A stretch of DNA of 64,000 nucleotides from NCBI RefSeq assembly GCF_933775445.1, contig NC_065872.1, positions 14,508,001 through 14,572,000 of the forward strand. Direction: 5' to 3'. Under the pieces are notes generated by a model. The model saw only the letters and a program-made list of their open reading frames with translations. It ran no database searches and was not told the DNA's origin. This DNA comes from Argentina anserina (Eukaryota > Streptophyta > Magnoliopsida > Rosales > Rosaceae). Shown here in pieces: positions 1 through 10,427 of the stretch. Within the stretch, counting starts at the first letter, position 1; every line of letters begins with the position of its first letter. The position numbers were made by a program, and so were the translations under genes.

Positions 1-83
1 AAAACAGAACCAAAAACATCAACACAAAACAGAACAAACAAACAGAAACCGTAAACAAGACAATGATGAATCCAAACACAAAC

Positions 84-458
84 CTGATCAGGATCCTCAA
101 GCTGTTTCTTGATATCGAGAATCTTTCTCGGCGGCTCATCGTCGAACAATCCGGCGCAAGGATCCAACTCCTCCTCTTCATCCTCCTCCTCCTCCTCTCT
201 GTTATCCACCGACTGCGGCGTCGCCGGCGACACTCCTTTCCTCTGAGCTACCACTCCATCACCTCCGTCGCAGTTCTGGCACCGCTGCAGGGCCGGAGCC
301 GCACACGTGGCGGCGTATAGCTTCTCCACAATAACGTCCCTCCTGCGCCTCAGCTCGACGCCGTCGTCCGCCGCAGCCACCGCGATCGCCGCGTCAATGA
401 ACGTGAACACGTCGAACCCTGACCTCCGCACCATCGTCCTCAAGTCGTCGTAATCCAT
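84..458 (-). CDS. MED26C: MED26c-like Mediator subunit, first exon (partial gene)
   Basis: The minus-strand reading frame starts at an ATG in a strong context (GCCGCCGCCATGG), with an in-frame TGA upstream. It runs 125 codons to a CAG|GTTTGTG donor at 84/83, and the following intron leaves the window. The peptide opens MDYDDLRTMVRRSGFDVFTF, then has an RRRRDVIVEKLY segment, a CxxC pair (CQNC), a run of Glu/Asp, and KILDIKKQLEDPDQ. This order matches, from memory, plant 'probable mediator of RNA polymerase II transcription subunit 26c', a nuclear Mediator component. The TFIIS-N helical domain that defines the family would lie in later exons outside the window, so only the plant-specific N-terminus is seen. 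GC-rich codon use differs sharply from the AT-rich surroundings. Not confirmed by alignment. Confidence 0.72.
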
Positions 459-1171
459 GGCGGCGGCGCCGGCCACGTCAGGTCAATGCAACCAAGAATC
501 TCCAATATAAGCCCAAGAAAAAGCTCAAAGACACAACCCGAACCAAACCCAGATGTGTTTAGACAGATCTGACAAAACCCAGATGGAAGAAGAAAGAGAA
601 GGGCGTCAGATTACGCTGTGGGAATTCTCCGGATTCGTTGTTCTGTTTTTTTTTTCTCACAGTAAAATCACACATGCGTTGAATACATGGGCAATTGGAC
701 AAGTGAAGGTATATTCCAAATTCCCAAAAGAAAACAAAGTTGGGTTTGGGTTTGGTTTTGGTTGGGTGTTGTGGTATGATGGTTATTCTTTTACCCTTCT
801 TCTAATGTCTAAAGCTTTGTGTTTTTGGGTATTTCAGGAAATGGGTTTTGTTTTTCTGGTGGGTTGTACTGGGGATGACGATGACGATGGAGTCAATGGG
901 CGAAGGGGAGCAGCACATTGGATTGGAAAGTTGGGATCTTTTTGGGAGATGACCGGACAGGAAAAGAGGGGCATTGAAAATTTTCATTCATAACAATCAT
1001 AATAGAATTTTGGAACGAAACCCTTTTTGGGGGGGGGGGGGGGTGGTGGTTCCATAGTTGGTGGGAAGTTTTGGTGCGTTTTTGTTGTGGGGTTAAAAGG
1101 AACCATCGTATATATCCATTCCAGCGAGGATTTGCTTCCGTCGAAAAGAAATGGATTTTGGGAAGGGCAGT
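459..1171. other. 5' flank of the MED26c-like gene, no other gene seen
   Basis: This stretch holds the 5' leader and presumed promoter of the minus-strand Mediator gene. Short frames on both strands show no recognisable domain. A 15-base G run at 1029-1043 and a GGTTTGGGTTTGG-rich patch near 741-765 are low-complexity. No clear TATA box could be assigned. Confidence 0.5.
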
Positions 1172-1179
1172 GATATGAC

Positions 1180-1752
1180 CTAAATAGCACGGATTAAGAC
1201 ACAAATATCCGTATTGGACACGATTTGATACGTAGATACGGCATATATAAATTTTTTTGGACACGGATACGTGGTAGACACATTAATTAAAATTATTTTA
1301 ATATATATATTTATTAAAAAAATTAATTTAAAAATTTGAAAGTATTTAGATGTATATATATTAAAGTGTGCATAAATATTATGAAAACTGAATCTGTTGG
1401 AATGGTTGAGAAGTTGTTGGGTGCCTTGAATGACCAAGGTTCGAATCCCACCACAAACATTTTTATTTTTATCATGAGTTTCTCTCCTTATATATATATA
1501 TATATATATATATACTAAAGTGTGCATAAATATAACAAAAACCGAATCTGTTGGAATGGTTGAGGAGTTGTTGGGTGCCTTGGATGACCAATGTTTGACT
1601 CTCACCATAAGCATTTTCATTTTTATCATGAGTTGGTGTGTGTCCACGTGTCCGAGCCGTGTCCAAATTGAGTTCGCATGTCCAAGCGTATCCGAACGTG
1701 TCCGTGTCGGACACGCAATACTGACCCTAGAAGCCGTGTCCGTGCTTCATAG
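1180..1752. mobile_element. 573-bp non-autonomous DNA transposon, 8-bp TSD (hAT-like)
   Basis: The element is bounded by the identical 8-mer GATATGAC at 1172-1179 and 1753-1760. Its ends are imperfect inverted repeats: CTAAATAGCACGGA on the left and CTATGAAGCACGGA as the reverse complement of the right end. Inner sequence on both sides is rich in CGTGTCC/GGACACG motifs. It encodes no transposase. An 8-bp duplication fits hAT elements; the termini do not look like the commonest hAT ends, so a Mutator relative is the alternative. Confidence 0.75.
1362..1633 (+). repeat. tandem duplication of a tRNA-like ~120-bp unit around a TA microsatellite
   Basis: Two copies (1362-1483 and 1516-1633), about 85% alike by eye, flank a (TA)n run at about 1490-1513. 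Each has a segment resembling a pol III A box (TGGAATGGTTGAG) followed by a B-box-like GGTTCGAATCCC, intact in the first copy and degraded in the second. This suggests a tRNA-derived piece inside the DNA transposon. No cloverleaf was established, so it is not called a tRNA gene. Confidence 0.5.
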
Positions 1753-1760
1753 GATATGAC

Positions 1761-2251
1761 TGATATCATACCCATTATCTCATTTTTATCTCTACAACAA
1801 TTTTGTTCTTCCTTGTTCTAGTGTTTGTTAAGTGATTTTAAGATACCATTGTTGGATACGTTTTGCTCAGGGATCTTAGCGACGATGCTGGCATTAGTTT
1901 CAACGTTCAACTATTCATCAGATGAGTATACTTCAATGGTGGTGCCGTGGTGGAAGCAGTCAAGCACCTTCAGTATCATTGTTTTGGAACTGGAAGCAAT
2001 ACTATTAATTACTTCCCAAGAAACTAAAGAGTGGAGCAGTTTATGTCCTAAATTTGCTAGAGGTGGTATATGTACCATCGGTGATACGTATATACCAAAT
2101 AGTGGTATATGTATATACTAAATTTGCAAGAGGTGTAGATCCTGCTTTCGGTGAGGGAGGTTGCAGATCTGTATATAGCGAGGGTTGTTTGATTGTTGGC
2201 AGTTTGATTTCTTGATCCAGTCTAGTTGTTCGGGATCAGGAAAGTCTGGGC
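1761..2251. other. intergenic, no recognisable feature
   Basis: Between the small DNA transposon and the copia A LTR remnant no conserved protein or repeat boundary is seen. GGTATATGTAC/GGTATATGTATA-like words recur near 2065-2115. One would expect the missing second exon of the CYP81 pseudogene (see 14898) hereabouts, but it is absent. Confidence 0.4.
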
Positions 2252-2476
2252 GGATAAACTAGATAAAGACTGCTAGGTTAATTACAAGATTAAGAACCTG
2301 GCGGATAAAACCCTAAAAACTACATTGAGAAGCTAAATATTGTGAAGTCACCAATCAACCGAATTAACAGAAAAGAAAACTGAGATTGCAGCTGGCTTGC
2401 ACTGCAAGTAACAGCTGCACTTGCTTCCGATTAGAACCGGCCAATAAATGCACCATTAAATGCTGAGTTAACAACA
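2252..2476 (-). repeat. copia A 3' LTR remnant
   Basis: This matches the inner three quarters of the right LTR (about 14640-14874) with few differences, including the shared AGATAAAGACTGCTAG and GAACCGGCCAATAAATGCAC blocks. It ends CAACA like the right copy. The outer ~95 bp are missing, so no target duplication can be read here. Confidence 0.8.
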
Positions 2477-2500
2477 CTTCTTTTCACTCCCCCTCAAGCT
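2477..2500 (-). other. copia A polypurine tract
   Basis: On the minus strand TTGAGGGGGAGTGAAAAGAAG directly precedes the LTR start TGTTGTTAACTC, as expected for the plus-strand primer of an LTR retrotransposon. Confidence 0.75.
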
Positions 2501-3252
2501 GGATTGAGGGCAACTCTCGAGCCAAGTTTGGACAGTAGACGATCAAACTGTGTAGAAGGAAGGATCTTGGTAATAACATCTGCATGTTGGTCACAAGACT
2601 TGACATAAGCTGTGGAGATAATTTTTTATTGCACTTGATCACGCACAAAATGGCAGTCGACTTCGATGTGTTTTGTGCGTTCATGAAACACAGGGTTTGC
2701 AGCAATATGCATGGCAACTTGGTTGTCACAATACAAGGTGATAGGACCAGCACAAGAGATTTGCAAATCCATGAGCTGAATCTTGCACCAAATCAGTTCA
2801 TAGGCAGTTGAGGTCATGGCTCTATACTCAGTTTATGCGCTGGATCGAGCTACCACTGTTTGATTTTTGCTCTTCCATGTAACAATGTTTCCTCTAACAA
2901 AGGTGCAATAGCCAGTTGTAGATTTTTTATCCAAGGTGTTACCTGCCTAGTCCGAGTCTGTATAGCCTTCAAGTTTAAAATGATCATTTCTCTTCATGCA
3001 AAATCCTCGAGTGACCAAGCCTTTGAGGTAGTGCATAATACGTTTAACAAGTTGGAAGTGATAAGAGTGGGAGCACACATGAATTCACTTACGAGACTCA
3101 CAACATAGGTGATATTTGGACGTGTGATGGTGAGGTATATGAGCTTTTCCACCAATCTTTGATATGATGACAAACCTGTGAGAAGATCACTAGATTCTTC
3201 CATCTTGACGAGTGAAGGAAGAGGAGTATGAGCAGGCTTACTATTGATCATA
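2501..3252 (-). pseudogene. copia A RNase H and RT C-terminus
   Basis: Minus-strand frames give copia RNase H hallmarks (LYCDNQVAMHIAANPVFHER followed by TKHIEVDCHFVRD). Upstream lies the RT-RNase H connection (SSYQRLVEKLIYLTITRPNI). Stops and shifts separate the blocks. The RT block ends abruptly at 3252, where CACTA-1 begins, and its continuation resumes at 8974. Confidence 0.85.
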
Positions 3253-3289
3253 CACTACTACAATAACTTAATCACACAACACACATTAG

Positions 3290-4070
3290 ACAACAAAATG
3301 AAGGTGACCGCTTGTCTCATGACTCGATTCTCTTTATACAACTAAACTTATCACTATGTGTTGTGTTATTAATGACTTTTCATTTTTAAATTTTATCATA
3401 CAATACATTTGAAAATTGTGTGTTGTATAAAAATCTTCCATCAAATTTTCGTAAAATGCAAAACTGTAGAGACAACAAATTCAAAGTACTAGTTGCATGA
3501 CTAATACATTTACAACACACAATATATGTTTTATTGTTTGAAGAAACTCATTTTACGTATAATTTGGCCAGACCATGTTCTAATATGTGCTGGGGATGCC
3601 AACTGAACTTGCTAACAAGTTTGTACAACAGAAAATAAATCTTGTCTTGTAAGAATAATCATTTATACAACTTTTGTGTTGTGTGCTTAAGTTTCAAAAC
3701 TTTCAACATGTTCTTAGGGATGTCAATTGCATTTGATTATACAACAGAAAATGAATCTTGACTTGTATGAATAATCATTTATACAATTAATACAACTTTT
3801 GTGTTTGTACTTATGTTTCAGAACTTTCAACATGTTCTTAGAGAGCCCAAGTGTATTTGATTGTACAAAAGAATATGAATCTTGTCTTGTATGAATAATC
3901 ATTTATACAACTAACACAACTTGTGTTGTGTGTTGATGTTTGAAAATTTTCAACATGTTCTAAGGGATGGCCAAGTGCATTTGATTATACAACGAAAAAT
4001 GAATCTTGTCTTGTATGAGCTGGGGAACGCCACTTGCAATAATAGGTGAAACACTAGTATAACAGAACAA
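3290..4070. repeat. CACTA-1 left subterminal repeat array
   Basis: Four or five diverged copies of a ~120-130-bp unit recur, recognised by TATACAACAGAAAATGAATC, CTTGTATGAATAATCATTT and TTTCAACATGTTCT. Subterminal repeats are typical transposase-binding regions in CACTA elements. The same array occurs at the left end of CACTA-2 (57200-58000). Confidence 0.75.
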
Positions 4071-4097
4071 AGCTTTTTAATTATAGGATTTTAGTTT

Positions 4098-4162
4098 AGT
4101 GTTTAGGGTTTAGGGTTTAGGGTTTTGGATAAGGGGCTAGGGTTTAGGGTTTCAAAAGAAAT
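4098..4162 (+). repeat. interstitial telomere-like TTTAGGG repeats in CACTA-1
   Basis: Several partly degenerate copies of GTTTAGGG occur with a GGGGCTAGGGTTTAGGG tail. The same block occurs at the equivalent place in CACTA-2 (58080-58190), so it belongs to the transposon and is not a chromosome-fusion relic. Confidence 0.75.
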
Positions 4163-4169
4163 TTAATTT

Positions 4170-5690
4170 TATATTTTGGTAAAAAAAAATGCTATTATGA
4201 AAAATAATTTTAAAATTAATTGAATACAAGGTCAGTATTATATCACATATGTCATATTTGACTATTAAATAATATTCAAATAACAGAAATTCTTTAAAAT
4301 AATAGAAAATAGCTTAGGTGTCCAAAAATGTCATAAAAAAATATTACGCTCAAACGGTAGTACATTGTACGTACCTGTGTAAACTTTTATGAATATGTAT
4401 TTTCGCGTAACGCGGCTACCCTTAGAGAGGTACAAAAATAGCTATAATAAGTAATTTATATATAAGGGTTAACTGCATCGATCAAGATCTAATCATTATC
4501 GAAAATACATGAAATTTGAACCTTAACTATATTTAACTATGGCGATCACATCCTACGGTCGATTTTTAAATATATAGTCTACTTGATGTAGTTGATTTAG
4601 AATGACACACGTTCATATATAATGTAGTAAAAATGTTATACCACATTAGTACACATGTTGTGATGTAAATGACAATATTCACAAAATATAAAATTTTCTC
4701 GATTCACAAGGAAATTCGACAGTAGAATGGGATCACGTACTATAATGAAATACTCAGATGGTACAAGATTCAAAATTTACCACAACGTTCGGGTTTAAAT
4801 CAGTATGGTCAACCACAAATCGTGACAAAAGGTATTAGGATTGACCGTATGGATCGAGAACTGAACATTATCGAAAGTTGGTGAATTTTGTACTATCAAC
4901 ATGTTGATATGAGTATAATACATGTGGTTGAATATTTCTATGTTAGTGTCATTTGTATCGTTGGTGTAAAAAAAATTGCATCTTATCTAAATAAATAATA
5001 ATATTTCCACAACAGATAATACCTGTTATGTTGTGCGATGAGGATGTTAAAAGCAATTTGGCTCAAATGTGAGAGTGGGAATATTGCCTCATTCATTTTG
5101 ACATTTGAAACTTTTATATTCTTCATACTTGCACAACTATGTGAACGGGTGTTGTGTAATGATGTTTGTATTTTCACTAGCTTCTAGTAAGTAAAGAGGT
5201 TATACAACAAAATTTTTCATACCCCTTGTGTCAAAGTTCTCATTCCCCCCAAAACCAAATTGGCCAATTCCCTAAAATATGCTAATGTTTCACAATCGCA
5301 AATTTCACTCCCCCAATTTTGCTATTGAAAAATTTCCCACCCTCCAAGTCCTACTGTAATACCATGTTATTTGCCGACATTTAAGACTCAATGTCTCGAC
5401 ATCTTTCCGAAATAGCGAGTTAGTAGTTTAACACTTTGATGCTAGATTGTACGTCGCCATGAGCGCGGAAATGTTTTCGTAATATTTTCCGTTTTTCAAT
5501 TTATTTTATAAAGTTTAAACTTGTTTTAAAAATTATTTTCAGAGTTTTGACAATTTGGTTTTATTTTCAGAAACTCCTTTTTACTACTTAATATTCTAAC
5601 CATTGGATCTCTTTTATTTTCTTTCACCAAAATATGGACCGTCCATTTCTTCCCTTATTTCTCCACCAAGCCAAAATCACTTACCTCATT
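4170..5690. other. CACTA-1 AT-rich left arm, non-coding
   Basis: This region is homologous to about 58190-60480 of CACTA-2 (shared words TTTTCGCGTAACG, GGCTACCCTTA, ATTTAACTATG). No coding capacity is seen. It appears conserved only as transposon arm. Confidence 0.6.
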
Positions 5691-6221
5691 CTTCTTACAC
5701 TTGACACATCTCTCTCCTTTGCTTCACCTAGACCAAACAACTGAGCTATCATTTTCTTCGCCTCTCCACCACCGTCCGGCGAGACCTATCTCCATGCATC
5801 CACCGATTTGTGATCTCCTCCTCCTTCTCCATTGAACTATATCCATCAGTCCTCAATCTCACCCAAATCAGAGAAGATGCAGTTCTTCAATCATGGAGAT
5901 TTCCGGCGATTTTTGCAGCACCGGCGAACTCCTCATCCTCTCTCGATAAAGCCCAGTCTTATTCCTTGATTTCTTATTTGATTATACCTTTAATTCTTCA
6001 AATTAAAGCTTGACTGGAGATTCCCCTTTTCTGCAAATAACACCGACGCGCCACCACCGTGGTTCTCTTCCTTCTCAATGATGTCATCAATTCTCTGACG
6101 AGTTTCTCACTGTGGTTTTATTATCGTTATGGAATCTGTGATTGTTGCTCTTCTTCAAATTTAACTCTCGGTATCAATTTCATGTTTAGTTCATGGTTTA
6201 TTGATACATATCTGGATTTTC

Positions 6222-6255
<34 letters not shown>

Positions 6256-8110
6256 AAACTCTTTTCCATTTGGGTGTGTTTTCAGGCCTTTCTACAAACG
6301 GGTTTTGAATTTTGGCAATGAGTTGATGAAGGGTTACTGGAAAATTTGTAGATGAGAGTTACTCTTTGTACAATGCAATATTGTGTCTGTTTCCACAACG
6401 TGGATTTAATTGCTTGGCTAATGGAAGGGAAGACATGGGTTATGCCAAGTGGAGGTGGAAGCCTAAGATTTGTGGAATGTAGGCTAAGCCTTCCATTTTT
6501 GATGCAGGGTATGCCCACATTCAGTTTTCAATTTTGGATTGTATTAGACCCTGAGAAGTTGTGTTATGGGATTTGGAATGCAGGTGGAGGCTTGTGCATG
6601 CTCAAGGAGCCAAGTGGGTTGTATTTGAATGTGTTCGTTCATACAAAGGTGTACGTATTGAGAAGCATGATTGTCATCAATGGGTAAGGTAATTGCAAGT
6701 TTTCCTTTGATTAAGTTTTTCTCTAAATGTATATGGTTTGTCTAATTGCAATATGATTTATAAATTCAGATCTCAAGTGTAAGAACAAATTGGACTTGTA
6801 TCATCTATTAGGACTTGAATATTTAGGTTGCAATAGACAACAAGTAAATTAACATGGAGTTTACGAGGTTTATAGTTGCTTGTAGAGATTATATGTCTAT
6901 AAGATCACATGACTGTAACCAATCTAATCAATATACAATATAGTGATAAGGCTAACTCATATTTTGTTAAGAGTACAACTGATCTATGACTAATTATGGG
7001 GTGCGTCTCTCGTTTAGAATTGGCCAATATATGATGGAGATAAATTTCCTGTACTCAACACTTTGTTGGGAGTATATAATTACATTCCAATTCTGTTGCT
7101 TGGTGTTGAGGCACATAAAACTTTCTCTCTATTACTAATTGTTTTACTTAGTATGCAGTTCCTTCTTGTGATCGTCTTTGCATCTGTTGCAGCTGGTGAG
7201 GGATGGTGTTAGGTATGATTCTTAGTTCTTCGATTTTAAGAATAACTTCTGTTATTATAAACTATTATAAATTATTTGGGAGCTTCCTGGATTGAGTGGA
7301 TCACGACTTTAAGTTGCTGCACTCTGCCTTACTGAGTTCTTCGATAAGGCTTCACTATTTTGGAATTTCCAAAGGTAGAATTACAGCTTTAGATACATGT
7401 TTTTACACCAAAATTGTGAAATTCTTATTTTTTGGTCTCTTGTAAATTTTGAATTTAAGTCTAGGTAGAATTGGCTAATTTAGATTGCTTCCAAATTGTA
7501 GTACTTTGAATTGGAAACTCCTTGGTTATTTATGTAATGTTTGTATTCCATGCAAATCGAATTATAGAAATTTGTGAAGATTTCTGGACTCTACTGTGAA
7601 AATGGCTTTGGAAGATTTACCGCCTCACAATGTCAACGGCGACTTGTCGGCTCTGTGTGTCATGCTAAGGAGGACTTGTTTTTTGTTACCAAGGTATGAT
7701 TGAGTTGCTGCTGTGATATTTTATCTTTGAACTGCTTTCTATTCAAGTTTTTCTGTGCAAGTGAATTCATGCTCATGATTGAAGTTGTTGCTATGTTTTT
7801 TTAAATGCTTTGTATCCATGTCTTTATGTCCAAGTGAATTCATGCCTATCATTGAAGTTGATGATGTGTTTTTTATCTTTGAAATACTTTGTATCCAAGT
7901 AAATTCATGCATTATCTTGAATGTTTTTTTTCCAGTGCGAACGCAAGGGCCGCCATGTTTACACCAGCTTATGGATGCGATTAAGGAGCGAGCTGCATAC
8001 ATCCTCACCAAGTGCATGTAGGAGCTTGTGCATATGTTTTTGGAAGCAGAAAATGGTAGAACTTATTCATTCGATAACTAAGAATATAGACAAACATTGG
8101 TCTTAGCTAT
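5691..8110 (+). other. CACTA-1 cargo: unidentified exon-like segments
   Basis: The internal part differs completely from CACTA-2's interior, although their arms match. It starts with a CT-rich leader-like stretch containing CCTCTCCACCACCGTCCGGCG (5760-5780). Coding-looking pieces are bounded by splice-like junctions: about 6410-6520 (MEGKTWVMPSGGGSLRFVEC), a piece starting TGCAG|GTGGAGGC near 6583, a piece ending CCAAG|GTATGATTG near 7692, and one starting TTTCCAG|TGCGAACG near 7936 that ends in a stop. A (TA)n run lies at 6226-6252. I do not recognise the protein. The pattern fits a captured host gene with introns, inferred not shown. Confidence 0.4.
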
Positions 8111-8279
8111 ATATATATTTCCATTATATTATCTATCTTATTGTAAGTTTAATATTAGGGATGTTTGAGTACCTAAATGCTACTGTGACATTTAGGATCA
8201 TTTGGTTTGAAGTAGTTATGGATTATTTATGGATCTATTTGTAACTATTTTAGTTTTGTCATGATGATTTACCATATGA

Positions 8280-8973
8280 ACAGTGAAACAATTGATTCAC
8301 ACAACTAGTTGAAGTGGGTCCAAATTTTGGTTAGTTGTGTGATGAAAGACTCGCACCACTAAGTGAACATGGTTTGGGCTTAGATTAGTTGTGCAATGCA
8401 AACCATACAACTAAATGAGGTTGGTTCAAAAGGCAATCCATACAACAAAAGACAAAACTAGTTTTGAAGTATGAGTGCAGTCCTCCCACAACTAACAAAG
8501 GTCTAAAATGAGTTAGTTGTTTGACTCCACACTCCTACAACCAAATGTGTAACAAAGTGTTAGTTGCATCAGTACAAAAAACATACAACCAATTCAGAAA
8601 ATAAGTTTTGTCGTATAACTGAAACCTTCCACAACTAAATGAATCAAATAATTAGTTGTACAAATAGAAGAATCCCAAGTAAATTAGAAACAATAATTGT
8701 AAACATCACCTAAATAATTAGTTGTCTAATAAGGAACACAACAAATATTGTGAGTGTATTTGTTGTCTGAAAGTCACTTGCCGAAGAGTTATGTCTAGAG
8801 AGCTGCCGAGCAGTTGCCGAGAGGGCTGTCGAGCATTCTGCCGAGCGTCACACAACTGAATTTTAACCTCTTGTATGAATGTTTCGATCAAACAACACTA
8901 CCATACACAATAGTTTTGTTCTACATCACACGACTGTGAATAACTCTTGTGTGGTGAAGTTATTGTAGTAGTG
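8280..8973. repeat. CACTA-1 right subterminal repeats
   Basis: Many short direct and inverted copies of CACAACTAA/TTAGTTGTG-type motifs lead to the right CACTA terminus. A matching block begins in CACTA-2 at 63360 (CACACAACTAAATGAAGTTGG). Confidence 0.65.
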
Positions 8974-9148
8974 ATATCAACTTTAGCCAAAAGTTCAAGG
9001 ATATACTTTCGTTGATTTAGAAATAGATCTGATGATGATCGATCCATTTCAATACCAAGGAAGTATCTCAATACTCCAAGATCTTTTATAGAAAATGTAG
9101 CATGTAGAGCTTGCTTGAGAACTTGAATCTCCTCTGCATTATCACCAA
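8974..9148 (-). pseudogene. copia A RT middle segment
   Basis: This encodes the copia RT stretch GDNAEEIQVLKQ, then LGVLRYFLGIEM and NQRKYILELLAKVD. The upstream YVDD-containing core is missing, replaced by the SINE-like block that follows. Its downstream end meets the CACTA-1 target site. Confidence 0.85.
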
Positions 9149-9612
9149 TCAGAGGCGAATCCAGGATTGGAAAATGTGATAGGCTAATTCGTGCAAGGTT
9201 CTTAGGCGAAGCCCAAAAAAAATGTTTTTGGTAACATATGTGCATGCACAAGTATGAGTGCATGAGAGAAGAGATAAAATATATGATAGCTCAAGATACT
9301 TAACTTAGTGTCAATGACCATATAATCATTGTCATTAAACCCTATTTTATTAAGAATGAGTAAAAAGTAAGAGAATACATTGCTAAAAAGAACTAGATTA
9401 AAAAGAAAACAAAGAAATAAATGTGGGAAAGAAAAAAAAGATAAGTAGGAGAGAAGAAAGCCAGCGTTGTGATTCGAACCTAGGAAGCTTGGATCGTATG
9501 TTGAGGTACTTAACCAACACAACTACCACACCTCAATTTTATAGGGCACACAAAATCTAGTAAAAAGTCATGAATGTTGTCTGGGCTACAACCCATGTGG
9601 CCTCTTGAATAG
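9148..9612 (-). repeat. SINE-like, tRNA-related insertion replacing part of copia A RT
   Basis: This unrelated block of about 465 bp separates RT motifs LHNELEEDVY (right) and GDNAEE (left). About 320 bp of RT, including the YVDD core, is missing. On the minus strand it contains TAGTTGTGTTGGTTAAG, A-box-like, then about 35 bp later CCTAGGTTCGAATCACA, B-box-like (9465-9485). This arrangement is typical of tRNA-derived SINEs. Boundaries are approximate and no clean target duplication was found. Confidence 0.5.
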
Positions 9613-10427
9613 ACATCTTCTTCAAGCTCATTATGTAAGAATGCATTTTTAACGTCCATTTAAGACAAAGACCAGCCACAGTTAACAGCTACAGACAGTA
9701 GAGCACACACAGTATTCATCTTTACCACAGGAGCACATGTTTCTTTATAATCCACTCAAAAGGTTTAAGTGAATCTGCGCGCCACCAAACGTGCTTTGCA
9801 CCTCTGTACAGTGCCATCTGAGTGAAATTTCAGTTTGTAAACCCATCTTACACCTACAACTTTATGACCTTTAGGTAGGTCAACAATACTCCATGTTTTA
9901 TTTATGTCTAAGGCTTTAAGCTCATCATGCATAGCTTGTCTCCAAACCGAAGATGAATTTGCCTCTTCAAAAGTCTTTGGTTCAACAACATCATGCAATT
10001 TTGTTAAAAAGGAATAATGAGAAGTTGTTACCTTATCTGGATACACGACATTACCAATTGAATGTCGAGGCTTGTAAGTTTTAAAACCTTGCAGCCTAGT
10101 ATTTAGTTTCCTAGTCCGACTAGGATACCGTTTTATCTGCTGATTTTGAACTGGAAATGAATCACATTCAATTTGAGCTTCTTCGCCAACTTGAACTTCA
10201 TCTTCTAGAACTTCTTCTTGACTTGCATCCTCATGATCTTGAGTTTCAGCTCTGGTTTCATAAACAATTGTGACATCATGGTTTGTGAAGCCATTTTCTG
10301 AACAATCAGCCACAATGATAGGAGTTGGTCTTGATTCCTCAAATAACTCCCCCTCAAGACCATTCTCAGATTCTGGATAGAAAAAAAATTTCTTCATCAA
10401 AACAAACATTTATAGAAACAATCAGTT
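9613..10427 (-). pseudogene. copia A integrase-RT linker and RT N-terminus
   Basis: The frame 9765-10409 encodes the acidic linker and RT start: RYPSRTRK, EANSSSVWRQAMHDELKALD, TWSIVDLPKGHKVVGVRWVYK, then CKARLVAR. Shifted frames downstream give MDVKNAFLHNELEEDVY. The linker is cut at 10428 by the solo LTR, with the integrase C-terminus resuming at 12114. Confidence 0.85.

Larger units (their letters stand above)
3253..8973. mobile_element. CACTA (En/Spm) element 1, complete, non-autonomous, 5.72 kb
   Basis: The ends are CACTACTACAATAACTT at 3253 and its inverted match AAGTTATTGTAGTAGTG ending at 8973. They are flanked by the 3-bp duplication ATA (3250-3252 and 8974-8976). Both the CACTA termini and the 3-bp TSD are diagnostic of this superfamily. 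Removing the element and one ATA brings the flanking copia RT halves back into one frame. No TNPD/TNPA-type transposase was found, so it must depend on a partner. The interior has ~130-bp subterminal repeats, telomere-like repeats and exon-like cargo. Confidence 0.93.

Noticed and set aside
553..993. Open frame of 146 codons on the plus strand
   Set aside because: Low-complexity, GGTTTGGGTTTGG-rich, no domain, lies in the 5' flank of the Mediator gene; overlapping antisense frames are equally open.
1438..1449. Possible tRNA gene (GGTTCGAATCCC)
   Set aside because: Only a B-box-like word with a weak A box; no acceptor stem or anticodon arm could be assembled, and it lies in a duplicated transposon interior.
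1825..2121. Plus-strand frame of 98 codons
   Set aside because: No recognisable domain, and the end is made of repeated GTATATGTA words.
4098..4162. Chromosome-end fusion signature
   Set aside because: The same tract occurs at the same position in CACTA-2, so it travels with the transposon.
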